Shown: in pieces, positions 27,651-36,614 of the stretch
Layout of the letters: each line of letters begins with the position of its first letter
Position numbering within the stretch: position 1 is the stretch's first letter
The notes under the pieces: model-generated
Told to the model about the DNA's origin: nothing
What the model saw: the letters and a program-made list of their open reading frames with translations, nothing else
Database searches by the model: none
Assembly (NCBI RefSeq): GCF_004570325.1
Contig: NZ_SPQO01000004.1
Location: 62,001-126,000 of the forward strand
Direction: 5' to 3'
Length of the DNA: 64,000 bases
DNA from: Mycobacterium sp. PS03-16
Lineage (GTDB): Bacteria; Actinomycetota; Actinomycetes; Mycobacteriales; Mycobacteriaceae
Translations under genes and position numbers: made by a program

Positions 27651-28864
27651 TGCGCGATGCCGTCATCTGCGAACCGGTGCGCACGCCGATCGGGCGGTAC
27701 GGCGGCATGTTCCGCACGCTGACCGCGGTCGACCTCGGCGTGGCCGCGCTGCGCGGGCTGCTGGACCGGACGGAACTGGCGCCCGACGCGGTCGACGACG
27801 TCATCCTGGGGCACTGCTACCCGAGTAGTGAGGCGCCCGCTATCGGACGGGTCATTGCCCTGGATGCGGGCCTGCCCGTCACCGTGCCGGGGATGCAGAT
27901 CGACCGCCGGTGTGGCTCCGGGCTGCAGGCGGTGATCCAGGCCTGCCTGCAGGTGGGCTCGGGCGCCAGTGACGTCGTGGTCGCCGGCGGCGCCGAGAGC
28001 ATGAGCAACGTGGTGTTCTACTCGACCGATATGCGGTGGGGCGCTGGGCGGCACGGGGTGACCGTCCACGACGCGCTGGCCCGCGGGCGCACCACCGCCG
28101 GCGGTCGCGACCATCCGGTGCCGGGCGGCATGCTCGAGACCGCCGAGAACCTGCGCCGCCGGTACGCTATCTCGCGCGCCGAACAGGACGAGCTCGCCGT
28201 GACGTCCCATCAGCGCGCGGTGAACGCGCAGAAGGACGGCATCCTCGCCGAGGAGATCGTCCCCGTGACGGTGCGTACCCGCCGCGGGGAGGAGGTCGTC
28301 GACACCGATGAACACCCCCGCGCCGACACCTCGATGGATTCCCTGAGCCGGCTGAAACCGGTTCTGTCGGAACAGGATCCCGACGCGACCGTAACGGCGG
28401 GCAATGCCAGCGGGCAGAACGACGCCGCGTCGATGTGCCTGGTCACCACTCCCGAGAACGCCGCCGCGCTGGGACTGACGCCGCTGGTGCGGCTGGTGTC
28501 GTGGGGAGTCGCGGGCGTCGCGCCTGGGGTGATGGGGATCGGTCCGGTCCCGGCCACCGAGGTCGCGCTCGCGCGGGCCGGGTTGCGGTGGGCCGACATC
28601 GACCTGATCGAGCTGAACGAGGCGTTCGCGGCCCAGGCGCTGGCCGTGATGCGCGAGTGGGGTTTCACCGCGGCCGACCGGGAGCGGACCAACGTCCACG
28701 GGTCGGGCATCTCGCTCGGGCACCCGGTGGGCGCCACCGGCGGGCGGATGCTCGCCACCCTGGCCCGGGAGCTCACCCGCAGGCACGCCCGCTACGGGCT
28801 GGAGACGATGTGCATCGGCGGCGGGCAGGGGCTGGCCGCGGTGTTCGAGCGGGTGGCCGCGTGA
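27650..28864 (+). CDS. Acetyl-CoA acyltransferase (thiolase)
   Basis: Thiolase of 404 residues that cleaves 3-oxoacyl-CoA with CoA. The nucleophilic Cys is in DRRCGSGLQA, the His in GISLGHPVGATG, and the second Cys in MCIGGGQGLAAVFE, so the active site is complete. The start overlaps the SDR stop by one base and its stop overlaps the next GTG (GTGA), so the three enzymes are made together. With SDR and FadE this gives most of a beta-oxidation spiral; a hydratase is available at 25157. Confidence 0.9.
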   Translation: MRDAVICEPVRTPIGRYGGMFRTLTAVDLGVAALRGLLDRTELAPDAVDDVILGHCYPSSEAPAIGRVIALDAGLPVTVPGMQIDRRCGSGLQAVIQACLQVGSGASDVVVAGGAESMSNVVFYSTDMRWGAGRHGVTVHDALARGRTTAGGRDHPVPGGMLETAENLRRRYAISRAEQDELAVTSHQRAVNAQKDGILAEEIVPVTVRTRRGEEVVDTDEHPRADTSMDSLSRLKPVLSEQDPDATVTAGNASGQNDAASMCLVTTPENAAALGLTPLVRLVSWGVAGVAPGVMGIGPVPATEVALARAGLRWADIDLIELNEAFAAQALAVMREWGFTAADRERTNVHGSGISLGHPVGATGGRMLATLARELTRRHARYGLETMCIGGGQGLAAVFERVAA

Positions 28865-30051
28865 CCAAACTGGCGCAGACGCTGGGGCTGACCGAGTTCC
28901 AGACCGAGATCCTGGCGACCGTACGGCAATTCGTCGACCGGGAGATCATCCCGAACGCCCAGGAACTCGAGCACGCCGACGCCTACCCGCAGGCGATCGT
29001 CGACGCGATGCGCGACATGGGCCTGTTCGGGTTGATGATCCCGCCGGAGTACGGCGGGTTGGGTGAGTCGCTGCTGACCTACGCGTTGTGCGTCGAGGAG
29101 TTGGCCCGCGGCTGGATGAGCGTGTCCGGGGTGATCAACACCCACTTCATCGTCGCCTACATGATCCGCCAGCACGGCACCGACGCCCAGAAGCAGCGCT
29201 TCCTGCCGCGGATGGCCACCGGCGAAACCCGCGGCGCCTTCTCGATGTCCGAGCCCGAACTCGGCTCCGACGTCGCGGCGATCCGGACCAGGGCGCGCCG
29301 CGACGGCGACGGCTACGTGATCGACGGTCAGAAGATGTGGCTGACCAACGGCGCCAGCTCCACGCTGGTGGCCGCACTGGTACGCACCGACGAAGGCGCC
29401 GACAAGCCGCACCGCAACCTCACCGCGTTCCTGATCGAGAAGCCCGAGGGGTTCGGCGAGGTCACGCCCGGGCTGACGATTCCCGGCAAGCTCGACAAAC
29501 TCGGGTACAAGGGCATCGACACCACCGAGCTGATCTTCGACGGCTACCGGGCCGATGCGGCCGACGTCCTCGGTGAGCGGCCCGGGCAGGGCTTCTTCCA
29601 GATGATGGACGGCGTCGAGGTGGGCCGGGTCAACGTCTCCGCGCGTGCCTGCGGGGTGGCGTTGCGCGCGTTCGAGCTCGCCGTGCGCTACGCCCAGCAG
29701 CGGCAGACGTTCGGCAGGCCGATCGCCGAACACCAGGCGATCGCGTTCCAGCTCGCGGAGATGGCGACCAAGGTCGAGGCCGCGCACCTGATGATGGTCA
29801 ACGCCGCTCGGCTGAAGGACTCCGGGGAGCGCAACGACGTGGCCGCGGGCATGGCGAAGTACCTCACCAGCGAGATCTGCGCCGAGGTGACCCAGCAGAG
29901 TTTCCGCATCCACGGCGGGTACGGCTACTCCAAGGAGTACGAGATCGAACGGCTGATGCGCGACGCGCCGTTCCTGCTCATCGGCGAGGGCACCAGCGAG
30001 ATACAGAAGAACATCATCAGCAAGCGGCTGCTCGACGAGTACCGGATCTGA
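28861..30051 (+). CDS. Acyl-CoA dehydrogenase (FadE)
   Basis: FAD enzyme of 396 residues. FSMSEPELGSDVAA and DGQKMWLTNGASSTL shape the FAD/acyl site, and LIGEGTSEIQKNII carries the catalytic Glu (GEGT rather than YEGT). HGGYGYSKEYEIERL is the conserved C-terminal helix. It resembles short/branched-chain and glutaryl-type members, so a branched or dicarboxylic substrate is possible. GTG at 28861 overlaps the thiolase stop. The GntR gene follows by 1 bp. Confidence 0.88.
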   Translation: MTKLAQTLGLTEFQTEILATVRQFVDREIIPNAQELEHADAYPQAIVDAMRDMGLFGLMIPPEYGGLGESLLTYALCVEELARGWMSVSGVINTHFIVAYMIRQHGTDAQKQRFLPRMATGETRGAFSMSEPELGSDVAAIRTRARRDGDGYVIDGQKMWLTNGASSTLVAALVRTDEGADKPHRNLTAFLIEKPEGFGEVTPGLTIPGKLDKLGYKGIDTTELIFDGYRADAADVLGERPGQGFFQMMDGVEVGRVNVSARACGVALRAFELAVRYAQQRQTFGRPIAEHQAIAFQLAEMATKVEAAHLMMVNAARLKDSGERNDVAAGMAKYLTSEICAEVTQQSFRIHGGYGYSKEYEIERLMRDAPFLLIGEGTSEIQKNIISKRLLDEYRI

Positions 30052-30052
30052 C

Positions 30053-30730
30053 ATGTCCGCACCGGGTTTCGCCGCGCGACCCCAGCTGGCCGAGGACGTC
30101 GCACGTTTCGTGCGCCGCCGGATCTTCGACGGCGCCTACCCGGCCGGCCGCTACATCCGGCTCGAACAGCTGGCATCGGAACTCGGCATCAGCGTCACAC
30201 CGGTGCGGGAAGCGCTGTTCGAACTGCGCGCCGAGGGGCTGCTGGCGCAGCAGCCCCGGCGCGGGTTCATGGTGCTGCCGGTGACCCGGCGCGACCTCGC
30301 CGACGTGTCGAACGTGCAGGCCTACGTCGGCGGTGAGCTCGCCGCGCGCGCCGCCGGAAACGTCACCGACGCCCAGTTGCGCGAACTCACCGCGCTGCAG
30401 GAGGCGCTGGAAGACGCCTACGCCCGTGGCGACGGCGAGGACGCGGTCCGGCTCAACCACGAATTCCACCGGGCGATCAACGTCGCCGCCGATTCGCCGA
30501 AGCTCGCCCAGCTGATGTCGCAGATCACCCGCTATGCGCCCGAGTCGGTGTTCCCGACCATCGAGGGCTGGCCGGACCGCTCGACGCGGCACCACCGCAG
30601 GCTGCTGGCGGCGCTGGGGGAGCGGGACGGTGACGCGGCCCGCGCGGCGATGTCCGAGCACCTCGCGGCGGGCGCCGAGCCGCTGATCGCCCATCTGGTC
30701 GCCCGCGGTGTCGTCGATCCGCAAGACTGA
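30053..30730 (+). CDS. GntR-family regulator of the fatty-acid cluster
   Basis: Regulator of 225 residues. Winged helix with LEQLASELGISVTPVREALFELRAEGLL (key part GISVTPVREAL), then an FCD-type helical ligand domain with NHEFHRAIN and STRHHRRLLAAL His/Asp positions. It is co-transcribed with the SDR-thiolase-FadE genes and lies just before another thiolase. It probably senses an acyl-CoA or acid from this pathway. The 14-bp-spaced dyad at 30738-30761 right after it is a candidate target. Confidence 0.85.
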   Translation: MSAPGFAARPQLAEDVARFVRRRIFDGAYPAGRYIRLEQLASELGISVTPVREALFELRAEGLLAQQPRRGFMVLPVTRRDLADVSNVQAYVGGELAARAAGNVTDAQLRELTALQEALEDAYARGDGEDAVRLNHEFHRAINVAADSPKLAQLMSQITRYAPESVFPTIEGWPDRSTRHHRRLLAALGERDGDAARAAMSEHLAAGAEPLIAHLVARGVVDPQD

Positions 30731-30737
30731 CCAGACC

Positions 30738-30761
30738 TTACAAATGCTACGGTGCCTGTAA
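30738..30761. promoter_or_regulatory. Dyad before the second thiolase gene
   Basis: TTACA (30738-30742) and TGTAA (30757-30761), 14-bp spacer, in a short AT-richer gap between gntR and the thiolase gene at 30809. It may be an operator for the GntR protein. Short half sites make chance possible. Confidence 0.35.
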
Positions 30762-30808
30762 ACATGCAAGGCGCCGCGGACGCGGCCTGACCCCCGGAGT
30801 CGGTACAC

Positions 30809-31984
30809 ATGTCCACACCCGTCATCGTCGGCGCCGCGCGCACCGCCATCGGCCGGTCCTTCAAGGGCGCGCTGGTCAACACCCCGCCGGAGACCCTCAT
30901 CACCACGGTGCTGCCCGAGGTCATCCGCCGCTCCGGCGTCGACCCCCAGCACATCGACGACATCGTCTTCGCCGAATCCCATTACGGCGGCGGCGATCTG
31001 GCCCGCTACGCGGCCGACGCCACCGGCCTGCAGCACGTGCCCGGCCAGTCGGTGAACCGGCACTGCGCCGGCAGCCTCACCGCCATCGGCAACGCCGCGG
31101 CACAGATCGGCTCGGGGATGGAGCGGGTGCTGGTCGCCGGCGGTGTGCAGTCCCTGTCGATGACCCCGCTGGTGAACTGGCGTATCCCCGGCCCGGAGCT
31201 GAAGTTCGAGGAGCGGTGGATGCCGCCCACGCACGTCGAGACGCCGGACGCCCCCACCCGGGACATGTCCATCACCGTCGGATGGAACACCGCACAGGCC
31301 GCCGGCATCACGCGCGAGGAGATGGACGCCTGGGCGGCGCGGTCGCATCAGCGCGCGGTCGCCGCGATCGACGCCGGCCGGTTCGTCGAGGAGATCGTCC
31401 CGCTCAAGGTGGAACTGCCCGACGGCACCGTCACCGAGTTCACCGTCGACGAACACCCGCGGCGCGACACCACGGTCGAGAAGCTGGCCGGGCTCAAAGT
31501 GCTGCATCCCGAGATCGAGGGCTTCTCGATCACCGCGGGCAACAGCAGCGGCACCAACGACGCCGCCGCGGCGACCGTGCTCGTCGACCGCGACTACGCC
31601 GCATCCGAGGGATTGACAGCGCTGGCCACGGTCCGCGCCTGGGCGGCGGCCGGCGTCGCGCCGCGCGACACCGGCCTGGGCGCGGTCACGGTGATCGGCA
31701 AGGTCCTGGACCGGGCGGGGCTCAGCGCGTCGGACGTCGCGCTGTGGGAGATCAACGAGGCCTTCGCGTCGGTGCCGATCGCCGCATGCCGCGCCCACGG
31801 GCTCGACGAGGACGCGGTGAACGTCTCCGGAAGCGGCTGCAGCCTGGGCCATCCCATCGCCGCGTCCGGCGCCCGGATGGTCACCACGCTGATCCACGAT
31901 CTGCGGCGGCGCGGCGGGGGCATCGGCGTCGCCGCGATGTGCGCCGGCGGCGGTCAGGGCGGCGCGGTCGTCATCGAGGTCTAA
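30809..31984 (+). CDS. Thiolase-family acyltransferase
   Basis: Thiolase of 391 residues. Nucleophile in VNRHCAGSLTA, His in CSLGHPIAASG, second Cys in AAMCAGGGQGG. It differs from the 27650 thiolase throughout, so the cluster has two with separate chain-length choice. It has its own likely promoter in the 78-bp gap after gntR. The epimerase-like and F420 genes follow in the same direction at short spacing, so the unit may continue to 34031. Confidence 0.88.
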   Translation: MSTPVIVGAARTAIGRSFKGALVNTPPETLITTVLPEVIRRSGVDPQHIDDIVFAESHYGGGDLARYAADATGLQHVPGQSVNRHCAGSLTAIGNAAAQIGSGMERVLVAGGVQSLSMTPLVNWRIPGPELKFEERWMPPTHVETPDAPTRDMSITVGWNTAQAAGITREEMDAWAARSHQRAVAAIDAGRFVEEIVPLKVELPDGTVTEFTVDEHPRRDTTVEKLAGLKVLHPEIEGFSITAGNSSGTNDAAAATVLVDRDYAASEGLTALATVRAWAAAGVAPRDTGLGAVTVIGKVLDRAGLSASDVALWEINEAFASVPIAACRAHGLDEDAVNVSGSGCSLGHPIAASGARMVTTLIHDLRRRGGGIGVAAMCAGGGQGGAVVIEV

Positions 31985-31991
31985 CCCAACC

Positions 31992-32945
31992 ATGGGCGAC
32001 ACCCCCGCCCGGCGGCGGGCGCTGGTGCTGGGCGCCAGCGGCAACGTGGGCGCCGCCGTCACCCGGCGGCTCGTCGACCGCGGCGACGAGGTGCGGGTCT
32101 TGGTGCGCCACACCAGTTCCACCAGAGGAATCGACGGGCTCGACGTCCAGCGATGCTACGGCGACATCTTCGACACCGCGGCCGTGGTGGCCGCGATGGC
32201 CGACCGCGACGTAGTGTTCTACTGCGTCGTCGACACCCGCGCGCATCTGGCGGATCCGGGGCCGCTGTTCCGCACCAACGTCGAGGGGCTGCGCGGGGTG
32301 CTCGACATCGCCGTCACCGCGGACCTGCAGCGGTTCGTGTTCCTGAGCACGATCGGCACCATCGCCGTCGGCGCGGACGGTCAGACGGTCACCGAGGACA
32401 CGCCGGTCGACTGGCCCGGGGCCGGTGGGCCCTACATCGACTCCTGCAGCCGGGCCGAGGATCTGGTGCTGCGCTATGCCCGCGACCACGGCCTGCCCGC
32501 GGCGTTCGGGCGGGCACCGGTCTATCTGCGGGGTGTCGGCGCCGAGGTGGTGGGAATCGACGACGCCGCCGAGGCGCTGGTGCTGGCCGCCGAGCGGGGC
32601 CGGGTAGGGGAGCGCTACATCGTCTCCGAGCGGTACATGACCCACCGCGAGATGTTCACCGTCGCCGCGCAAGCCGTCGGTGCCCGGCCGCCGAGGTTCG
32701 GGGTGCCGATGGCGCTGGTGTACGTGGTCGCCGCGCTGACCGGGACCGCGAACCGGCTGCTGGGCACCGACTTCCCGTTGAATACGGCCGCCGCCCGGCT
32801 GCTGGCCATGACGTCGCCCGCCGACCACGGCAAGGCCGTCCGTGACCTCGGGTGGCACCCCGGACCGGCGCCCGAGGCGATCCGCCGGGCGGCACGGTGC
32901 TACGTCGAACGCCGCGCCCGTGGTGAAAAGGTGATCGACCTGTGA
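31992..32945 (+). CDS. Extended-SDR/3-beta-HSD-like NAD-binding protein with altered active site
   Basis: Protein of 317 residues. NAD fold with LVLGASGNVGAAV (11-23), and the DxxD-type step DIFDTAAV. The usual catalytic YxxxK reads Tyr148-Ile-Asp-Ser-Cys152 here, with the Lys replaced by Cys although the downstream Glu of the helix (SRAED) is in register. It resembles mycobacterial steroid 3-beta-hydroxysteroid dehydrogenase-like proteins in its C-terminal half (a membrane-facing helix near VPMALVYVVAALTG). Loss of Lys suggests a changed or lost redox activity. It lies 7 bp after the thiolase. Confidence 0.72.
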   Translation: MGDTPARRRALVLGASGNVGAAVTRRLVDRGDEVRVLVRHTSSTRGIDGLDVQRCYGDIFDTAAVVAAMADRDVVFYCVVDTRAHLADPGPLFRTNVEGLRGVLDIAVTADLQRFVFLSTIGTIAVGADGQTVTEDTPVDWPGAGGPYIDSCSRAEDLVLRYARDHGLPAAFGRAPVYLRGVGAEVVGIDDAAEALVLAAERGRVGERYIVSERYMTHREMFTVAAQAVGARPPRFGVPMALVYVVAALTGTANRLLGTDFPLNTAAARLLAMTSPADHGKAVRDLGWHPGPAPEAIRRAARCYVERRARGEKVIDL

Positions 32946-32993
32946 GCATGGAGGTCGGAACGGGGCCTGCGGTGACGACGAGAGGGTGTGGGT

Positions 32994-34031
32994 GTGAGCG
33001 AGGGCGTGCTCGACGAACTCGGCTACTACCTGCTGGCGGGCGCCGGCGGAGACGGCCCGGCCACGCTGATGGACGAGGCGCGCCGGGGTGAGGACCTCGG
33101 TTTCGGGACCGCGTTCATCAGCGAACGGTGGAATGTCAAGGAGGCGTCGTCGCTGGTCGGCGCGGCGTGCGCCGTCACCGGCCGGATGCAGATCGCCACG
33201 GCGGCAACGAATCACAACACGCGCCACCCGCTGATCACCGGATCGTGGGCAACCACCATGCACCGGCTCTCGGGCGGCCGGTTCACCCTCGGCATCGGCC
33301 GCGGCATCGCCGCGCTCTACAGCGCGTTCGGCGTACCGGCCGTCACGACCGCGCAGATGGAGGACTTCGCGCACGTGATGCGTCGGCTGTGGCGCGGTGA
33401 GGTCATCTTCGACCACGACGGTCCGCTCGGCACGTACCCGGTGCTGTTCCTGGATCCCGATTTCCGTGAGGACATCCGCCTGGCGCTCGTCGCGTTCGGG
33501 CCGCAGACCCTGGCCCTGGGCGGGCGGGCATTCGACGACGTCATCCTGCACACCTACTTCACTCCCGAGACCCTGCAGCGGGCGGTGCGCACCGTGAAGG
33601 CCGCGGCCGAACAGGCCGGCCGGGACCCCGCCACGGTGCGGGTGTGGTCGTGTTTCGCCACTGTGGGCGACCACCTGCCCGAGGCGCTGCGGCTGAAGAA
33701 GACGGTGGCGCGGCTGGCAACCTATCTGCAGGGCTACGGCGATCTGCTCGTGTCGACGAACAACTGGGATCCGGCGGTGCTGCAACGGTTCCGGGAGGAT
33801 CCGGTCGTGACGTCGATCGCCGGCGGCATCGACCACAAGGCCACCCCCGACCAGATCGAGCACATCGCGACGCTGATCCCCGACGAGTGGCTGCAGCCGG
33901 CGGCCACCGGTTCACCCGAACAGTGCGTCGCGCGGATCCGCCGCGAATTCGACTACGGCGCCGACGCGCTGATCATGCACGGCGCGACTCCGGACGAGCT
34001 GGAGCCGATCGTGCGGGCCTACCGCGGATGA
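32994..34031 (+). CDS. F420-dependent LLM-class oxidoreductase
   Basis: Luciferase-like monooxygenase-fold oxidoreductase of 345 residues. ATAATNHNTRHPLITGSWATTMHRLS (key part NTRHPL) and FTLGIGRGIAALYSAFG match the mycobacterial F420 subgroup of the TIGR03857 kind. It would reduce or oxidise a substrate with coenzyme F420. GTG at 32994 is chosen because gagagg lies 7 nt before; a GTG two codons earlier is too close. It ends the beta-oxidation-like run, before a two-way hairpin. Confidence 0.8.
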   Translation: MSEGVLDELGYYLLAGAGGDGPATLMDEARRGEDLGFGTAFISERWNVKEASSLVGAACAVTGRMQIATAATNHNTRHPLITGSWATTMHRLSGGRFTLGIGRGIAALYSAFGVPAVTTAQMEDFAHVMRRLWRGEVIFDHDGPLGTYPVLFLDPDFREDIRLALVAFGPQTLALGGRAFDDVILHTYFTPETLQRAVRTVKAAAEQAGRDPATVRVWSCFATVGDHLPEALRLKKTVARLATYLQGYGDLLVSTNNWDPAVLQRFREDPVVTSIAGGIDHKATPDQIEHIATLIPDEWLQPAATGSPEQCVARIRREFDYGADALIMHGATPDELEPIVRAYRG

Positions 34032-34044
34032 CTCAGCGATTCGG

Positions 34045-34077
34045 TGTGCTCGGTCGCGGGAAGCGCGACCGAGCACA
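34045..34077. terminator. Bidirectional hairpin between convergent genes
   Basis: Perfect 14-bp stem TGTGCTCGGTCGCG (34045-34058) with its complement (34064-34077), 5-nt loop. It lies between the F420 gene (ends 34031) and ybdD (ends 34092), so it can stop transcription from both sides. Confidence 0.8.
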
Positions 34078-34091
34078 TCGAAATCGCGCGG

Positions 34092-34283
34092 TCAGCAGCA
34101 GCGCGCGCCCGGGTTGGCGTCGGCGGCCGCGTGCCGCATCCGCCAGTACTCGCGCTCGCTGAGCACCGGTTCGCCGGGATGGGTGCGCCGCCGGTGCTCG
34201 AGGTAGCGCTGATAGTGGTTGTCGCCCATCAGTGAGCCGACGTACCAACGGATCTGGCCGACGAGGTCGGTAGCGCGTCCCAT
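34092..34283 (-). CDS. ybdD: YbdD/YjiX-family small protein, CstA partner
   Basis: Small protein of 63 residues with the family core GDNHYQRYLEHRRRTHPG and the end REYWRMRH. YbdD/YjiX proteins are encoded next to CstA/BtsT-type pyruvate transporters and are needed for their activity in E. coli. Here the start at 34283 lies inside the 3' end of cstA (55-bp overlap), so translation is coupled. The C-terminal CC may bind metal or form a disulfide. Confidence 0.85.
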   Translation of the reverse strand: MGRATDLVGQIRWYVGSLMGDNHYQRYLEHRRRTHPGEPVLSEREYWRMRHAAADANPGARCC

Positions 34284-36520
34284 TGCTTCTGCACCTCCCG
34301 TTCATGCGCCGTGGTGACCAGACCGGACGGGCCGAAGATCCGCGACGGCACCTCGGGCTCCTCCGTGGACGGCGGCGCGGTACCGCGCACCGCACGGATC
34401 GCCATCACCAGACCGGCGGCGCAGACGATCACCACCAGCAGGGCGAACACCACCGACAGGGTGCCCTGGATGAACGTGTTGCGGATGACATCGTTCATCT
34501 GGTCGACGTTCTTCGCCGCCCCGAACGACTCCTGGCCTTGGGCCAGCGCGTTCTTGTACTGGAAGTGCTGCGTCCAGTACCCGACTTTCGGATCACCGGA
34601 GAAGATCTTCTGCCACGACGCCGTGAGCGTCACGATCAGATCCCACACCAGCGGAATGCCGGGGATCCACGCCCACTTCACGTGGCCCTTCTTGATGACC
34701 ACGACCGTCACCACCGTCAGCGCGATCGCGGCCAGCAACTGGTTGGCGATGCCGAACAGCGGGAAGAGCGTGTTGATCCCGCCCAGCGGGTCGGTCACGC
34801 CCATCAGTAGGATGCTGCCCCACGCCGCGACCACGATCACGCTGCAGATCCAGGCGCCGATCCGCCAGCTCGGGTCCTTGAGCTTGCGCAGCGGGCCACC
34901 GAGATTCGACAGGCCGTCCGACAGCATGAAGCGGGCGACGCGGGTGCCGGCGTCGACGGTGGTGAGAATGAACAGTGCCTCGAACATGATCGCGAAGTGG
35001 TACCAGAACGCCTTGAGCGCAGCGCCGCCGAAGACGTCGCTCAGTACCTCGGACATGCCGAACGCCAACGTCGGCGCGCCACCGGTGCGCGACACGATCG
35101 AGGACTCCTCGACGCTCTCGGCGGCCTGATTGATCTCCTCGGGGGTGATCGGCGCCCCGGACAACCCGAGGCCGTTGACGTACTCCGCGGCGGTCTCGGC
35201 GGTGCCGCCGGTCTGGGCGGTCGGCGCGTTGAGCGTGAAGTACAGGTGCTGGTTGATGATCGCGGCGGTGATCAGCGCCATGATCGCGACGAAGGACTCG
35301 GTCAGCATGCCGCCGTATCCGATCAGCCGCATCTGCCCTTCCTTTTCGAGCAGTTTGGGCGTGGTGCCCGACGAGATCAGCGAGTGGAAGCCCGACAGCG
35401 CGCCGCAGGCGATCGTGATGAACAGGAACGGGAACAGCGACCCGGCGAACACCGGACCGGTCCCGCTCCCGGCGAACGACGAGATCGCCGGCGCCTCCAT
35501 CACGGGGCGGGCGATGAGGATGCCGACGGCCAGCAGCGCGATCGTGCCGACCTTCATGAACGTCGACAGGTAATCGCGCGGGGCCAGCAGGAACCACACC
35601 GGCAGCACGGACGCGGCGAAGCCGTAGATGATGATGCACCAGCTCAGCGCGACCGGGGACAGGTCGAACCACGAAGCGCCCCAGGAGGTCTCAGCCACCC
35701 AACTGCCGGAGATGACCGCGAGCAGCAGCAGCACCACACCGATGACCGATACTTCCGAGACCCGACCCGGCCGCAGGAACCGCAGATAGATGCCCATGAA
35801 GATCGCGATCGGGATGGTCATCGCGATCGAGAAGACGCCCCACGGGCTCTGGGCCAGCGCCTGCACCACCACGAGCGCCAGCACCGCCAGCAGGATCACC
35901 ATGATGACCAGGACGCCGACGATCGCGGCGACGCCACCGACCGCGCCGAGTTCGTCGCGGGCCATCTGCCCCAGTGACCGGCCGCGCCTGCGCGTCGAGA
36001 TCGACAACACCAGGAAGTCCTGGACACACCCCGCGAACACCGCGCCGACGATGATCCAGATGGTCCCGGGCAGGAAGCCCATCTGCATCGCCAGCACCGG
36101 GCCGACCAGCGGGCCTGCGCCGGCGATCGCGGCGAAGTGATGCCCGAACAGCACGCGCCGGTCGGTCGGCACGTAGTCCGTGGCGTTCTCGAACAGCTCG
36201 GCAGGCGTGGCGTTGTCGTCGCGCGGTTTGACGATCTTCATCTCGATCAGCCGGGCGTAGAAGCGGAATGCGACGACATAGGTGCAGATCGCGGCGATCA
36301 CGAACCACACCGCGTTGACGGTCTCACCGCGGAAGAACGCGATCACCGCCCAGGCGACGGCGCCCACGACGGCGATGAGCGCGAACACGATCTTGTGCCT
36401 GGTGCTGATCGGGGACCGGTCGATGATCGCGACCGGCGGCAGGTCCCGGTCGGTGCGGATATAGGTGACGTCGCCGTCGGTCTCCTCGAAGCGTTCGGAT
36501 GCGGCGGTGGGCGTGGCCAC
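34229..36520 (-). CDS. cstA: CstA-family peptide/pyruvate transporter
   Basis: Carbon starvation protein CstA, a large membrane transporter of 763 residues with about 16-18 helices. FGHHFAAIAGAGPLVGPVLAMQMG is the family signature (key part GHHFAAIAGAGPLVGP). The long N-terminal cytoplasmic stretch (about 45 residues) is typical of mycobacterial members. GTG at 36520 follows a strong gggagg site, so it is preferred to the ATG 17 codons earlier. Relatives import pyruvate or peptides during starvation. Like Rv3063, it neighbours ligB. Confidence 0.9.
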   Translation of the reverse strand: MATPTAASERFEETDGDVTYIRTDRDLPPVAIIDRSPISTRHKIVFALIAVVGAVAWAVIAFFRGETVNAVWFVIAAICTYVVAFRFYARLIEMKIVKPRDDNATPAELFENATDYVPTDRRVLFGHHFAAIAGAGPLVGPVLAMQMGFLPGTIWIIVGAVFAGCVQDFLVLSISTRRRGRSLGQMARDELGAVGGVAAIVGVLVIMVILLAVLALVVVQALAQSPWGVFSIAMTIPIAIFMGIYLRFLRPGRVSEVSVIGVVLLLLAVISGSWVAETSWGASWFDLSPVALSWCIIIYGFAASVLPVWFLLAPRDYLSTFMKVGTIALLAVGILIARPVMEAPAISSFAGSGTGPVFAGSLFPFLFITIACGALSGFHSLISSGTTPKLLEKEGQMRLIGYGGMLTESFVAIMALITAAIINQHLYFTLNAPTAQTGGTAETAAEYVNGLGLSGAPITPEEINQAAESVEESSIVSRTGGAPTLAFGMSEVLSDVFGGAALKAFWYHFAIMFEALFILTTVDAGTRVARFMLSDGLSNLGGPLRKLKDPSWRIGAWICSVIVVAAWGSILLMGVTDPLGGINTLFPLFGIANQLLAAIALTVVTVVVIKKGHVKWAWIPGIPLVWDLIVTLTASWQKIFSGDPKVGYWTQHFQYKNALAQGQESFGAAKNVDQMNDVIRNTFIQGTLSVVFALLVVIVCAAGLVMAIRAVRGTAPPSTEEPEVPSRIFGPSGLVTTAHEREVQKQWDALPTSSARSVGTSAH

Positions 36521-36614
36521 GGTCCCTCCCTCGGTGCGACGACAGTGTCGGACGTGAGTCGATCCTTGCACCGACCAAAACGGCGTTGGGCCGAATCCGG
36601 TGCTTTCGTGCGCG

